NCBI RefSeq assembly: GCF_022808915.1
Contig: NZ_JAKZFS010000001.1
Span: 434,001-498,000, forward strand
Source of the DNA: Fundidesulfovibrio terrae
Lineage (GTDB): Bacteria; Desulfobacterota; Desulfovibrionia; Desulfovibrionales; Desulfovibrionaceae
DNA length: 64,000 nt
Reading direction: 5' to 3'
The notes under the pieces were generated by a model. That model ran no database searches. It had not been told where the DNA came from and worked only from the letters and a program-made list of their open reading frames with translations. Shown here piece after piece: positions 46,240 through 55,286 of this stretch. Position numbers and translations under genes: made by a program. Within the stretch, counting starts at the first letter, position 1. Every line of letters begins with the position of its first letter.

Positions 46240-46253
46240 TATCTAATTTGATA
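46240..46253. promoter_or_regulatory. Near-palindrome before hicA (candidate HicB operator)
   Basis: TATCTAATTTGATA is palindromic except for two positions and lies 15 bases upstream of the hicA ATG in an AT-rich stretch. The AT content and spacing suit an operator overlapping the promoter. Confidence 0.5.
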
Positions 46254-46271
46254 GAATAGCAAGGGCTCCCG

Positions 46272-46332
46272 TTCGAGACGCGAAGCGATAGGGAATTCCA
46301 AAGGGACGAAGTCCCTTTGGCCGCCGGAGGCT
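46272..46332 (-). repeat. 3'-UTR structured repeat, copy 4
   Basis: On the minus strand: GCCTCCGGCGGCC, a 10-bp stem (46298-46307 with 46311-46320, CCAAAGGGAC/GTCCCTTTGG), GGAATTCCC, GCTTCGCG. It begins 2 bases after the stop of the GH57-type gene in the same orientation. Confidence 0.88.
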
Positions 46333-46333
46333 C

Positions 46334-48787
46334 TTACTCTTTCTTGGTTTCTTTCCCCTTCTCTTCCCCCACGACCTTCTCCACCTTCACCTTCAACACC
46401 CGTCCAAGCCGCTCGAACGCCTGCACCCAATCCCCCTTCGGCTCCTTGGCCTTCATGGCCGGGTAGACCTTCCGGGCGGCATCGAAGCAGGCGTCCTGGG
46501 CTTCGCGCAGGGCCACGGGCAGCGCCAGCGGCACGCACAGCTCCACGGCCGTGAGCAGCGTCTCGAGCCTTGCCGCGACGCGCGGCTTTTCGGCGAAGCG
46601 GCGGGCGAACCGTTCCACCCAGACCGAGGCCAGCATGCCGAGCCGTCCCGTATCGAGTTCGAGCCCCCAGCGCCGCACCTGGGCGGCGACGTCCTTCAGG
46701 CGCGGGGCGTCCAACGCGTCCGAGGCGAAGATGTCCTCCAGGTCCCGCTGGGCGGCGTTGCGTCCGGCGTCCAGGACCTCGCGCGGCAGGGGCGAATGGA
46801 CCCAGGCCAGAAATTTCAGGCTCTCCAGGTTTTCGCGGAAGATGCGCCGATTGGATTCGGCGACGACCTCCAGGGCGGGGGCCATGACCCGCGCCAGGAT
46901 GGAGCGCTGTTCGTCCCTGAAGAGGTTGGCCAGGGAGTATGTGTGCACGACGAAGCGCGAGTGGAGCGTGGAGAGCGCTCCGGCCTTGTCGCCGCGCTCG
47001 AAGGCCCGGGCCAGGCTCGCGCGCAGGCGGTGCAGGTCCTCGGCTCCCTCGAAGCGGTCCACGCCGCAGATCGCGTGGTGACCGCCCATGTGCACGGCGG
47101 CGATGGTGAAATCCTGGCTTTCGCGGGTCAGTTCCGATGATGCCTGGCACTGGCCGCTGACAACGGAGAACTCCGGGGAACGCAGGGCGGCGAGCCCGAT
47201 GGCGCGCACGGTCCAGCGGCCCAGGCCGTAGGTTTCCGGCCGGTCGGAGAAGAGGGCGGCCACCCCGGCGTGGGCGGCCACATGGCGAAGACCGGCCCTG
47301 GCGGGGCGGGCGTATGCTTCGTAGGCCTTGGCCCCGTTTTCCAGCACGTTGGACGGGGCCAGGGCCAGCATGGCCGCGAAGCGCTTCTCGATGCTGCGGC
47401 CGGAGAGATCTTCGGCGAGCTCGGTGCAGCGTGCGGCGTACTGCATGATCTGCACGGTCTCGATGCCGGAGATTTCGTCGAAGAACCAGCCGCAACTGGT
47501 GAAGGTGAGTTGGGCCATGCGCACCATTTCCAGGAGCTTGAGCATGGTCACGGCGTCCTGGGGAGAGGGCGGGGCCAGGGCATGCTCGGAGAGAAACCCG
47601 GCCGTGTTCTCGGGCGAGCGGTCCAGGATGATGCGGATGGAGGCGTCGCGGGCTGTGGCCGGGTCCTTGAAGAGTTTCGCGCCCTCGCTTTCGAAGATCG
47701 AGTCCGCGCGGGCGGCCAGCCAGTCCACGGCCTTTCTGAGCGGCGCGCGCCATGCCTGGGTCCAGCCCGGGCGCGAGCCGGAGTTGCAGCCGCAGTCCGA
47801 GCGCCAGCGCTCCACGCCGTGGATGCAGCTCCAGGAGGAGTTCTCGTGGATCTCCACCTGGAACACGGGCGGGTGTTTGGCCAAGTAGAGCCCGAGGTTG
47901 GTGAGGCTGACGGAGGGGTCGCCCTCCAGGCGTCCCAGGCAGTAGGCCAGGGCCATGTCCCCGCCGGGATGGTGGTGGCCGAAGGTTTCTCCGTCCGCGG
48001 CCACGTGGACCAGCTGCGGCCAGTCGCGCCCCGCGGAGGTGAACGCGCCCAGGAGACGGTCGTAGAAGGCTTGGCCGTCGTGGGCCAGGTTGCTGAAGGC
48101 CAGGTCCGAGGAGATGGGGGCGTCGTGGAAGAAGGCGGCCATGGAGCGCCCCGAGGGCAGCTCTATGCGGTAGCCGGCGGTGGGGTCCAGGTCGCCATGG
48201 TGCTCGATCCAAGGGGCGGGCGTCCTGCCCAGGCGGCGGGAGCGGCGCGCCTGGCGCTGGGCCAGGAGCACGAACTTGATTCCGGCGTCGGCCAGGGCCT
48301 CGAGGCTTGGGGTGTCCACGGCGCATTCGGGCAGCCACATTCCCTCGGGGTCGCGTCCGAAGCGGGCCATGAAGTCCTGGACGCCCCAGAATATCTGCGT
48401 GCGCTTGTCGTCCGGGTTGGCCAGGGGCAGGATCATGTGGTTGTAGACCTGGGCCAGGGCCGAGCCGTGGCCGCCGAAGCGCTTGCGCGAGGCCTTGTCC
48501 GCCTGGACCACGGCCTCGTGGATGCGCGGCTCGTGCCGGGCCATCCACGAGAGCAGGGTGGGGCCGAAATTGAAGCTAATGCGCGAATAGACATCGATCA
48601 GGTTGACGATGCGCCCCTGGGCGTCCAGTATGCGGGCCTTGGCGCAGGGGCCGTAGCATTCGGCGGCGATGCGCTGGTTCCAGTCGTGGTAGGGCGCGGC
48701 GGAGTCCTGCACTTCCACCTCCCCGAGCCAGGGGTTCTCGCGCGGGGGCTGGTAGAAGTGGCAGTGGATGCAGACGTGTCTGATCAT
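46334..48787 (-). CDS. GH57-family glycoside hydrolase with DUF3536 (putative alpha-glucan enzyme)
   Basis: The 817-residue protein starts MIRHVCIHCHFYQPPRENPW, the HxHxYQP motif of GH57 enzymes. The likely nucleophile is Glu in GMWLPECAVD and a conserved Asp lies in HVAADGETFGHHH. The C-terminal half corresponds to DUF3536. GH57 members act on alpha-glucans (amylopullulanase, branching enzyme); here it may be a second glycogen enzyme. The ribosome site is weak and an alternate start lies 6 codons upstream. The C-terminus is Lys/Glu-rich. Confidence 0.85.
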   Translation of the reverse strand: MIRHVCIHCHFYQPPRENPWLGEVEVQDSAAPYHDWNQRIAAECYGPCAKARILDAQGRIVNLIDVYSRISFNFGPTLLSWMARHEPRIHEAVVQADKASRKRFGGHGSALAQVYNHMILPLANPDDKRTQIFWGVQDFMARFGRDPEGMWLPECAVDTPSLEALADAGIKFVLLAQRQARRSRRLGRTPAPWIEHHGDLDPTAGYRIELPSGRSMAAFFHDAPISSDLAFSNLAHDGQAFYDRLLGAFTSAGRDWPQLVHVAADGETFGHHHPGGDMALAYCLGRLEGDPSVSLTNLGLYLAKHPPVFQVEIHENSSWSCIHGVERWRSDCGCNSGSRPGWTQAWRAPLRKAVDWLAARADSIFESEGAKLFKDPATARDASIRIILDRSPENTAGFLSEHALAPPSPQDAVTMLKLLEMVRMAQLTFTSCGWFFDEISGIETVQIMQYAARCTELAEDLSGRSIEKRFAAMLALAPSNVLENGAKAYEAYARPARAGLRHVAAHAGVAALFSDRPETYGLGRWTVRAIGLAALRSPEFSVVSGQCQASSELTRESQDFTIAAVHMGGHHAICGVDRFEGAEDLHRLRASLARAFERGDKAGALSTLHSRFVVHTYSLANLFRDEQRSILARVMAPALEVVAESNRRIFRENLESLKFLAWVHSPLPREVLDAGRNAAQRDLEDIFASDALDAPRLKDVAAQVRRWGLELDTGRLGMLASVWVERFARRFAEKPRVAARLETLLTAVELCVPLALPVALREAQDACFDAARKVYPAMKAKEPKGDWVQAFERLGRVLKVKVEKVVGEEKGKETKKE

Positions 48788-48831
48788 GCCCCGTGCATAG
48801 TCCAATTCTACGAAAGAGGCATTACAGGAAG

Positions 48832-49767
48832 ATGAAAAGCGTTCATTTCGACTGCATTCGCTGCGGCCAGTGCTGCCGGGCCAGCATTCAGCTGGGCTTG
48901 GCCGAGGCCCTGGAGTACGACCAGGAATTCCTGCTGGCCCTGGTGTTCTCCATGGAAACCTGGAACCTGGGCGACTTCAAGAAGAACCACCCGGCAGTGC
49001 CCATCACCCACGAGGAGCTCCTCACCACCCTGGCCTTCCGCAAGGACAAGCTGGCCCTGGACCAGAGCCGGGACACCGTGTTCCAGGTGGGGCGCGTGCG
49101 CGCCACCGGCGAGCGCGTGGTGACGTTTCTTTCCGTGAGCGCCTGCGGCCTGGGCGACTTCGAGGCGGGCGCGGCCAAGTGCCCGGCCCTGGACGCGGCA
49201 GGGTCGTGCTCCATCTACGAGCGCCGGCCCCTGGGCTGCCGCGTCTTCCCCCTGGACGCCCTGTACCCGGAGATGCTCCAGAACGTCCCCCTGGCACCGC
49301 TCGAGAAACGCCTGCCCTGCGATTTCAGCCAGCAGGCCCCGCTCTTCTGGAGCGAGGGCAAGCTCGTGGACCCCGAGGCGCGCGCCCTGCTGGAAGCCAG
49401 GCAGGAGGTAATCCGCAAGGATTCCGTGTTCCTGCCCTATTACGGCATGGCCGCGTCCAACTTCAGTCCCATGCCCAGCCTTTCGGACGTGCTGCTGGCC
49501 ATCAAGGGCAACGGCAAGCTGGACCTGCCCTTCGTGCCCGCACTGGTCTACCTGGTGGCCTCGGGCCAGGTGAGCCCGAAGCGCGCCGAAACGTGTCTTA
49601 CGCGCCAGACGCAGCTCGCCGCCAAGGCCGTGGACGCGGCCCTGGCCCGCAAGGACAAGGCCGAGCGCGCCCGCACCACGGTTCTGCGCAACTGCCTGTC
49701 GCTCATGGAGTCCTTTCGGGGGCGCATCGCTCAGGCGGCCGACGGGTTCTCAGCTTCGGAGGGATGA
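48832..49767 (+). CDS. YkgJ family cysteine-cluster protein
   Basis: The 311-residue protein begins with DCIRCGQCCRAS, the CxxCxxCC motif of YkgJ-type proteins, and has a further Cys pair in SCSIYERRPLGCRVFPLD. These cysteines are predicted to bind iron or zinc. Function is unknown in the family. The C-terminal helices hold no known domain. The ATG at 48832 was chosen for the motif position; the ribosome site is weak. It is divergent from the GH57-type gene. Confidence 0.8.
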   Translation: MKSVHFDCIRCGQCCRASIQLGLAEALEYDQEFLLALVFSMETWNLGDFKKNHPAVPITHEELLTTLAFRKDKLALDQSRDTVFQVGRVRATGERVVTFLSVSACGLGDFEAGAAKCPALDAAGSCSIYERRPLGCRVFPLDALYPEMLQNVPLAPLEKRLPCDFSQQAPLFWSEGKLVDPEARALLEARQEVIRKDSVFLPYYGMAASNFSPMPSLSDVLLAIKGNGKLDLPFVPALVYLVASGQVSPKRAETCLTRQTQLAAKAVDAALARKDKAERARTTVLRNCLSLMESFRGRIAQAADGFSASEG

Positions 49768-49864
49768 AGCGGCGGCGCACCAAACGGATGACAAGACGGC
49801 GGCATCGGTGGCAGGATGCAATCGGCCTGAACCATGCCTGCCAGACTGAGCCAGGAGATGCTCG

Positions 49865-51367
49865 ATGCACAGACGCGGCGCGGGAGTGCTTCTTCACGTC
49901 ACAAGCCTGCCCTCCCCCTACGGGGTGGGCGACATGGGCCCGGGGGCGCGGGCCTTCCTCGATTTTCTGGCCCGGGCCGGGCAGTCCTGCTGGCAGATAC
50001 TGCCGCTGACTCCCACATCGAGCTTCATCGGCGATTCGCCGTACTCGTCTGACTCGGCCTTCGCGGGCAACCACCTGCTCTTAAGCCCCGATCTGCTCGT
50101 CCAGGACGGCTGGATCGAGCCCGTCGAACTGGGCGAGGTGTCCGACCACGATCCCTCACGCGCAGCCTTCCCGGCCGCCGCCGCCTTCAAGGAACGCCTC
50201 ATTGAGGCGGCGTTCGCCCGCAACTCTGGAAAACTTAAAAATAACGGTAGGTTCGAGCGATTTCGCGCGGACAACGTTCACTGGCTCGACGACTACTGCC
50301 TGTTCAAGGCCGTCAAACACTCCCTGGGGGGGATGTCCTGGACGCGCTGGCCCGCCGAACTGCGCGACCGCCACCCGGACGCACTCGAGGAGCGCCGGGA
50401 CGCCCTGGCCACGAAAATCCTCAAGGAAGCCTTCGCCCAGTTCCTGTTCGCGCAGCAATGGACCGCGCTCAAGGCATACGCGTCCTCCCTGGACATCCTC
50501 ATCATCGGCGACGCGCCTATCTACGTCACCCAGGACAGCGCCGACGTTTGGGCCAACCCGAAACTCTTCAAGCTCGGGCTGGACGGCGAACCCGTCAGCG
50601 TGGCGGGAGTCCCGCCGGACTACTTCAGCGAGACCGGCCAGCGCTGGGGCAACCCGGTCTACAACTGGGCCGAACACGAGCGCACCTGTTTCGCCTGGTG
50701 GATCATGCGCCTGGCCCACAACTTCAAGCTCTACGATTTCGTGCGCCTGGACCACTTCCGGGGCTTCGCCGGCTACTGGGAAATCCCGGCCGAGGAAAAG
50801 ACCGCCGTGAATGGTACTTGGATGGACGCGCCGGGCGAGGCGTTCTTCAAGGCATTGCTCAGGCACTTCCCTACCCTGCCCATCCTTGCCGAAGACCTCG
50901 GCGTCATCACGCCGGACGTGCGCGAACTGCGCGACGGGTGCGGATTTCCGGGCATGAAGGTGCTCCAGTTCGCCTTCGGGCCGGGCGTGGGCGAGAATCT
51001 CGACGCGCCGCACCACCACGTGGAGAACAGCGTGGCCTACACCGGCACCCACGACAACAACACCACCCGGGGATGGTTCGAGAACGACGCCGACGAGCCC
51101 TCGCGCATGGCCTTCTTCGACTACGTGGGGCGCTGGATGGACTCCGGCGAGGTGCCCTGGGCCATGCTTAGGCTGGCCTACATGAGCGTGGCGCGTCTGG
51201 CCGTGGCCCCCATGCAGGACCTTTTGGCCCTGGGCCAGGAGGCGCGCATGAACATGCCCTCCAAAGCTAAGGGCAACTGGACTTGGCGCTGCCCCGCCCA
51301 CGCCCTGAGCGACGAGCTGGCCGCGAAGCTCAAGGCCATGACGGGGCTGTACGGGCGTGGCAGGTAA
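49865..51367 (+). CDS. malQ: 4-alpha-glucanotransferase MalQ
   Basis: The 500-residue GH77 amylomaltase is full length. It has RGAGVLLHVTSLPSPYGVGD at the start, the nucleophile region VRLDHFRGFAGYWEIP, the acid/base Glu in LAEDLGVITPDV, and DNNTTRGWF. It transfers maltodextrin segments in glycogen breakdown and synthesis. AGGAG lies 8 bases before the ATG. Together with glgB and the GH57-type gene it forms a local alpha-glucan module. Confidence 0.95.
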   Translation: MHRRGAGVLLHVTSLPSPYGVGDMGPGARAFLDFLARAGQSCWQILPLTPTSSFIGDSPYSSDSAFAGNHLLLSPDLLVQDGWIEPVELGEVSDHDPSRAAFPAAAAFKERLIEAAFARNSGKLKNNGRFERFRADNVHWLDDYCLFKAVKHSLGGMSWTRWPAELRDRHPDALEERRDALATKILKEAFAQFLFAQQWTALKAYASSLDILIIGDAPIYVTQDSADVWANPKLFKLGLDGEPVSVAGVPPDYFSETGQRWGNPVYNWAEHERTCFAWWIMRLAHNFKLYDFVRLDHFRGFAGYWEIPAEEKTAVNGTWMDAPGEAFFKALLRHFPTLPILAEDLGVITPDVRELRDGCGFPGMKVLQFAFGPGVGENLDAPHHHVENSVAYTGTHDNNTTRGWFENDADEPSRMAFFDYVGRWMDSGEVPWAMLRLAYMSVARLAVAPMQDLLALGQEARMNMPSKAKGNWTWRCPAHALSDELAAKLKAMTGLYGRGR

Positions 51368-51374
51368 GGTGGGA

Positions 51375-52001
51375 ATGACGGGCGGCGACGCGGATGAATA
51401 TGCGCCCATGGCGTCCGTGTACGACGCGGCCACGGCCTGGGCGCTTGATCCGCTCAGGCGCGAGGTGGCGGCCCTGGCAGTCGCGAGCGGGGCCGGGCGC
51501 GCCCTGGACGTGTGCTGCGGCACGGGGCGGCAATGCCTGTTTCTTCACCGCGCGGGAGTGCGGGCAACGGGCCTGGACATCTCGCCGGCCATGCTGATCC
51601 GGGCGGCTCGCCAGCCTATGCCTGGAGAGCTGGTGCTGGGTGACGCACGGCGGCTGCCGTTTCCGGACGCGGCCTTCGATTTTTGCTCAGTCGCCCTGGC
51701 CCTGCACGAGAAGCCGCCCCAGGCGCGCCCGGCCATCATGGGCGAGATGCTTCGGGTCACTCGCCCCGGCGGCATGGTGGCGGTGGTGGACTATCTCAAG
51801 CCGGATACGGCCGCGCGCGGGATCCTGGCGCTTGGCGTCAAGGCGGTGGAACGCCTGGCCGGGCGCGAGCACCACGCTTATTACGCCCATTTCATGGCCG
51901 GTGGCGGGCTGGAGGGATTTCTCGCCGGGCTGGGGATTGCCCCGGTCGAAATACGGTGGGGCCTGTTCGGGCTCATAGGAATTGCGGTGTTGCGCGCGTG
52001 A
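51375..52001 (+). CDS. Class I SAM-dependent methyltransferase
   Basis: The 208-residue protein has motif I LDVCCGTGRQCLFL, motif II GLDISPAML, LGDARRLPFPDAAFDFCSVALAL and MLRVTRPGGMVAVVDYL. This is the UbiE/MenG-like fold, but the substrate is not identifiable. It begins 7 bases after the malQ stop (AAGGTGGGA before ATG); an earlier GTG at 51357 overlaps malQ. Confidence 0.85.
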   Translation: MTGGDADEYAPMASVYDAATAWALDPLRREVAALAVASGAGRALDVCCGTGRQCLFLHRAGVRATGLDISPAMLIRAARQPMPGELVLGDARRLPFPDAAFDFCSVALALHEKPPQARPAIMGEMLRVTRPGGMVAVVDYLKPDTAARGILALGVKAVERLAGREHHAYYAHFMAGGGLEGFLAGLGIAPVEIRWGLFGLIGIAVLRA

Positions 52002-52025
52002 GCAGCGGTGAGGAGAGGCGAAGAA

Positions 52026-52083
52026 GCCTCCGGCGGCCAAAGGGACCAGTCCCTTTGGAATCCCGCATCGCTTCGCGCTCAGT
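52026..52083 (+). repeat. 3'-UTR structured repeat, copy 5
   Basis: GCCTCCGGCGGCC, a 10-bp stem (52037-52046 with 52049-52058, CCAAAGGGAC/GTCCCTTTGG), GGAATCCC and GCTTCGCG, 24 bases after the methyltransferase stop and in the same orientation. Confidence 0.87.
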
Positions 52084-52111
52084 GCGTGGGTATTGAGTAT
52101 CAGGAGGGAAC

Positions 52112-52489
52112 ATGATCGTTTGCGAGAGTATGGAGAAGGATTTCCAGGTGCGCTTCACCGACGGCGTGCGCGAGGCCGTGTCGGACACCACGCCGGACCA
52201 TGGCGGCACGGGCGAGGGGTTCAATCCCCATGCCCTGTTGGAGGCCTCGTTGGGCAACTGCATTGCTATCGTCACGCGCATGTCGGCGCGCAAGCACGGC
52301 ATCCCGCTTACGGGCGTCATCGTGAAGGTGAATCTCAACCGGGACGATTCGGCCAAGGCGGTGTTCGAGTATTCCGTCGAGTTCACGGGCGACCTGGACG
52401 ACCAGATGCGCGAGAAGCTTCTGCGCGTGGCCAAGGCCTGTCCGGTGCACAAGACCCTGCAGCGCCAGCTGGAGTTCGTGCAGGTCTAG
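52112..52489 (+). CDS. OsmC/Ohr-family protein
   Basis: The 125-residue protein has the OsmC fold with two conserved cysteines (EASLGNCIAIVTRMSA and KACPVHKTL) that would reduce organic or lipid hydroperoxides. It has GFNPHALLEASLGNC, typical of the YhfA-like branch. AGGAGGG precedes the ATG. It is a single-gene unit with its own terminator downstream. Confidence 0.9.
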   Translation: MIVCESMEKDFQVRFTDGVREAVSDTTPDHGGTGEGFNPHALLEASLGNCIAIVTRMSARKHGIPLTGVIVKVNLNRDDSAKAVFEYSVEFTGDLDDQMREKLLRVAKACPVHKTLQRQLEFVQV

Positions 52490-52595
52490 CTCCGCCCGGG
52501 GGGAGGCCGCCGATGCCACGCCCAAGGCGGCGCTTGCACCGGCGGACCGTCATCGCCGCAAGCGGCGATAATTCTGGATTTTTATTTAACAGAAC

Positions 52596-52634
52596 AGGCA
52601 GGGGGCGCGGCTTTGCGCGCTCCCTGCCTCTTTT
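52596..52634 (+). terminator. Terminator downstream of the osmC-type gene
   Basis: A 14-bp stem with one G-U pair (52596-52609 with 52616-52629), a 6-base loop, then CTTTT. Confidence 0.75.
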
Positions 52635-52649
52635 GATGTACTCGCATCG

Positions 52650-52707
52650 ATCGACGCGAAGCTATAAAGGATTCCAAAGGAACGAAGTTCCTTTGGCCGC
52701 CGGAGGC
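52650..52707 (-). repeat. 3'-UTR structured repeat, copy 6
   Basis: On the minus strand: GCCTCCGGCGGCC, a 10-bp stem (52674-52683 with 52687-52696, CCAAAGGAAC/GTTCCTTTGG), GGAATCC and GCTTCGCG. It begins 18 bases after the HAD gene stop, in the same orientation. Confidence 0.88.
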
Positions 52708-52724
52708 ATCTTCCCTCTCCCCTC

Positions 52725-53390
52725 TTAAATAAATCCCCGCTCTTCCAGCTTCCCGATCAGCATCCCGGCGTCCTCTTCCAAAAAGTCCGGCTCCGACTGA
52801 GCCAGCTCCTCCCAGGTGGTGCCGCCGCTGGCCACGGCTCCCGCCAGTGTCCCGGCGCGGCGGGCGGTGAGCACGTCCTGGGGGTGGTCGCCCACCATGA
52901 GGGCTTCTCTCGGCGCCACGCCCACGGCCTCCAGGGCGGCCAGCAGGTGCGAGGGGTCGGGCTTGACGGCGCCCACGTCCTCGCGGGTGAGCACCACCGG
53001 GAGGTACACCCGCGCGTCGGGGAAGACGGCGTCCACGGAGTTGCGGTTGTTGCGGGTGATGACTGCGCTGGCCACGCCTCGGGCGCGCAGGCGGTCCAGG
53101 GCGGGGCGGGCGAAGGCGAAGAGGCTGGTGCGGGCGGCGGCTTCGCGTTCCATGTCTTCGATGAGGGCGTGGGCCTGGCGCTCGAAGGCCGAGCCTTGCG
53201 GTTCTCCCATGGCTGACGCAAGGGCCTGTATCCACTCCAGGGCGGGCAGGGGGCCGGGCTCGGCGGGGACGCCCGATCGCGCTGCCAGCGCGGCGATACG
53301 CCGTTTCATCAGGGCGAAGTCCAGGGCCGGACGGGCCAGGGTGCCGTCGAAATCGAAGACCACAGCGCGCAGGCGCTTGCCGCTTTGCAT
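52725..53390 (-). CDS. HAD-superfamily hydrolase
   Basis: The 221-residue protein has the nucleophile motif VVFDFDGTL, SAVITRNNRN (motif II), GAVKPDPSHL (motif III Lys) and ALMVGDHPQDVLTA (motif IV). It resembles phosphoglycolate phosphatase-type enzymes, but the substrate is unknown. GGAGG precedes the ATG. It is divergent from the geranylgeranyl-reductase gene, 51 bases away. Confidence 0.87.
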   Translation of the reverse strand: MQSGKRLRAVVFDFDGTLARPALDFALMKRRIAALAARSGVPAEPGPLPALEWIQALASAMGEPQGSAFERQAHALIEDMEREAAARTSLFAFARPALDRLRARGVASAVITRNNRNSVDAVFPDARVYLPVVLTREDVGAVKPDPSHLLAALEAVGVAPREALMVGDHPQDVLTARRAGTLAGAVASGGTTWEELAQSEPDFLEEDAGMLIGKLEERGFI

Positions 53391-53441
53391 CGTTGCCTCC
53401 AGGCGTTCAACCGGGTATCAGGTGGACCCTCTGGGGGCAAG

Positions 53442-54605
53442 ATGACAGGCTATGATGTGATCATTGCGGGCGGCGGCCCGGCAGGTTCGGCGGCCGCGGC
53501 GGTGCTGGCGGCGGCCGGGGCCAGGACGCTGGTGCTGGACAGGGCTGTTTTCCCGCGAGACAAGCTGTGCGCCGGGCTCCTGACCTGGAAGACCGTGCGC
53601 ACCCTGGAGCGGGTGTTCGGCGTGCCCGTGGCCGCGCTGGAGGCGGCCGGGGTGGTCAACCACAAGAGCTCCTACTACCGCATCCGCCACCGGGAGGCGT
53701 CGCTTTCCGAGGGCGCGCTGGTCTATCCGTTCCATTTCGTGAACCGCCGCGTGTTCGACGTCTGGTGCCTGGAGCGCGCCCGCTTGGCCGGGGCCGAGGT
53801 GGTCGAAGGCGAGGGCGTGGCCTGGGCCGATCCGGCTCGGGCCGTGGTGCGCACAACAGGCGGGCGGGAGTTTTCCGGAAAACTGCTCATCGGGGCGGAC
53901 GGGGCGCTCAGCACCGTGCGCTCGCACTGCGGCATCGACCAGGAGCGCTGGCGCAAGGGCCAGGGCATGGGCCTGGAACTGTACCTTCCGCGTGAATGGC
54001 TGGGCGGGGTGAAGGGGCTGCACGAGGACGTGACGGCCGATTTCCCCACCATTTATTCCGGGTTCATCGACGCGGGATACTGCTGGAGCTTCCCCCACCG
54101 CGACAGGGTGATCGTGGGCATCTGCGGCCTGTACCGCAACAAGCCCGCGGGCATGATCCGGCAGTGCCTGGAAGAGTTCCTGGCGTTCCTGGGGATTCCC
54201 AAGGATCATGGCCTGCCCGTGAAGGCCCATCCGCTGCCCTACGGAAACTGGCTCAAAAAGCCCTACGCCGGGCGGACGCTCCTGGCCGGGGACGCGGGCG
54301 GGCTGGTGGAGCCGTTTTTCGGCGAGGGCATTCATTACGCCCTGCGCACCGGGGAGCTGGCCGCGCGGGCCTGCCTGGAGGGCCTGGGCAAAAGCGCCGA
54401 CCCCTGCGGCGTGTACACGGCCGCGCTTGAGAAGGAGATCTTTCCGGAACTCACCTGGGCCAAGCACCTGCGGGACGCGCTGTACTGGTTCGTGCGCACG
54501 GGCCTTATCCTGCCGGTGCGGGCGTTCCTGGGCGGCGGCGGGACCAGGCTGCAGGAGATGGTGCACGGCATGCGCTCGTTCAAGCTCCTGCGCAAGCTGG
54601 TTTGA
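53442..54605 (+). CDS. Geranylgeranyl reductase family FAD-dependent oxidoreductase
   Basis: The 387-residue flavoprotein has an N-terminal dinucleotide fold (IIAGGGPAGSAAAAVLA), LLIGADGALSTVR and LLAGDAGGLVEPFFGEGIHY, the GD motif of the family, along with PRDKLCAGLLTW. These enzymes reduce isoprenoid chains; the substrate here is not known. ATG 53442 has a G-rich site (GGGGGCAAG). A terminator follows. Confidence 0.88.
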   Translation: MTGYDVIIAGGGPAGSAAAAVLAAAGARTLVLDRAVFPRDKLCAGLLTWKTVRTLERVFGVPVAALEAAGVVNHKSSYYRIRHREASLSEGALVYPFHFVNRRVFDVWCLERARLAGAEVVEGEGVAWADPARAVVRTTGGREFSGKLLIGADGALSTVRSHCGIDQERWRKGQGMGLELYLPREWLGGVKGLHEDVTADFPTIYSGFIDAGYCWSFPHRDRVIVGICGLYRNKPAGMIRQCLEEFLAFLGIPKDHGLPVKAHPLPYGNWLKKPYAGRTLLAGDAGGLVEPFFGEGIHYALRTGELAARACLEGLGKSADPCGVYTAALEKEIFPELTWAKHLRDALYWFVRTGLILPVRAFLGGGGTRLQEMVHGMRSFKLLRKLV

Positions 54606-54630
54606 CGTTTCGAAGGGCGATGCTCGCCAG

Positions 54631-54663
54631 AAGAGGCCGCCCCATGGGCGGCCTCTTTTTGTT
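54631..54663 (+). terminator. Terminator after the reductase gene
   Basis: An 11-bp stem (AAGAGGCCGCC 54631-54641 with GGCGGCCTCTT 54647-54657) around CCATG, followed by five T. It lies between convergent genes. Confidence 0.87.
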
Positions 54664-54758
54664 TCGACTGCCAGGACCGCGACCCGTCAGGACGCGGCCG
54701 GCTCTTGACCTGACCACGGCAGCGATTCGTGGGGCGGTCCGGGGTCCGGGCCCGATGG

Positions 54759-55274
54759 CTAGTCCTTGCCGAACGTCTTCCAGACCAGCGACGATCCCAC
54801 CATGTTTCCGGCCATGACCATGGCGTCCAGCAGATCCGATTCCTGGTAGCCGAGCTTGGTGGCCGCCTCGATGTCGGCCTTGCCGATTGACTGAGGGGCG
54901 TCCACCGCCTTCAGCACGAAGTTGAGGAGCGCCTGCTCGTTCTCCTCCAGGGGCTTTTCGGAGCCGGTCTGCGGGATCATGCCAATCTCGTGCTCCTCCA
55001 GGCCCATCTTGCGCAGCAGATTGCCGTTGAAGAGCTCGCAGGCCGCGTGTCCGGCCTTCACGGCCACGGCGTAGCGCAGGGCGGCCATGAAGCTGGCCGA
55101 AAGGCGCGGGTGGTCCCGGAAGTAGCCGATGACGCCGAACTGCTTGTCGAGGAGTCCGGGGCTGGCGCTGTAGAGCCTGAGCGTCCTGGGCACGCCCACC
55201 TCGGGCGGGAAGAAGTCGTAGATTTCCTTGAGGCGGCCAGTGGCCTTGGCGGGATCGGTGGTTTGCAGCAGCAT
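54759..55274 (-). CDS. Carboxymuconolactone decarboxylase/AhpD-family protein
   Basis: The 171-residue protein has an all-helical CMD/AhpD-like fold (RYAVAVKAGHAACELFNGNLLR; LGYQESDLLDAMVMAGNMVG). The usual CxxC peroxidatic pair is reduced to a single Cys in AACELF, so it may not be an AhpD disulfide reductase. AAAGGAG precedes the ATG. It lies immediately after tetR with a TetR-type operator between them, suggesting it is the regulated target. Confidence 0.75.
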   Translation of the reverse strand: MLLQTTDPAKATGRLKEIYDFFPPEVGVPRTLRLYSASPGLLDKQFGVIGYFRDHPRLSASFMAALRYAVAVKAGHAACELFNGNLLRKMGLEEHEIGMIPQTGSEKPLEENEQALLNFVLKAVDAPQSIGKADIEAATKLGYQESDLLDAMVMAGNMVGSSLVWKTFGKD

Positions 55275-55286
55275 TGCGTCTCCTTT

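Noticed and set aside
46221-48548. 775-codon open frame overlapping the GH57-type gene
   Set aside because: It is Arg/Pro/Gly-rich with no domain, and it runs through the structured repeat; the other frame is a recognised enzyme.
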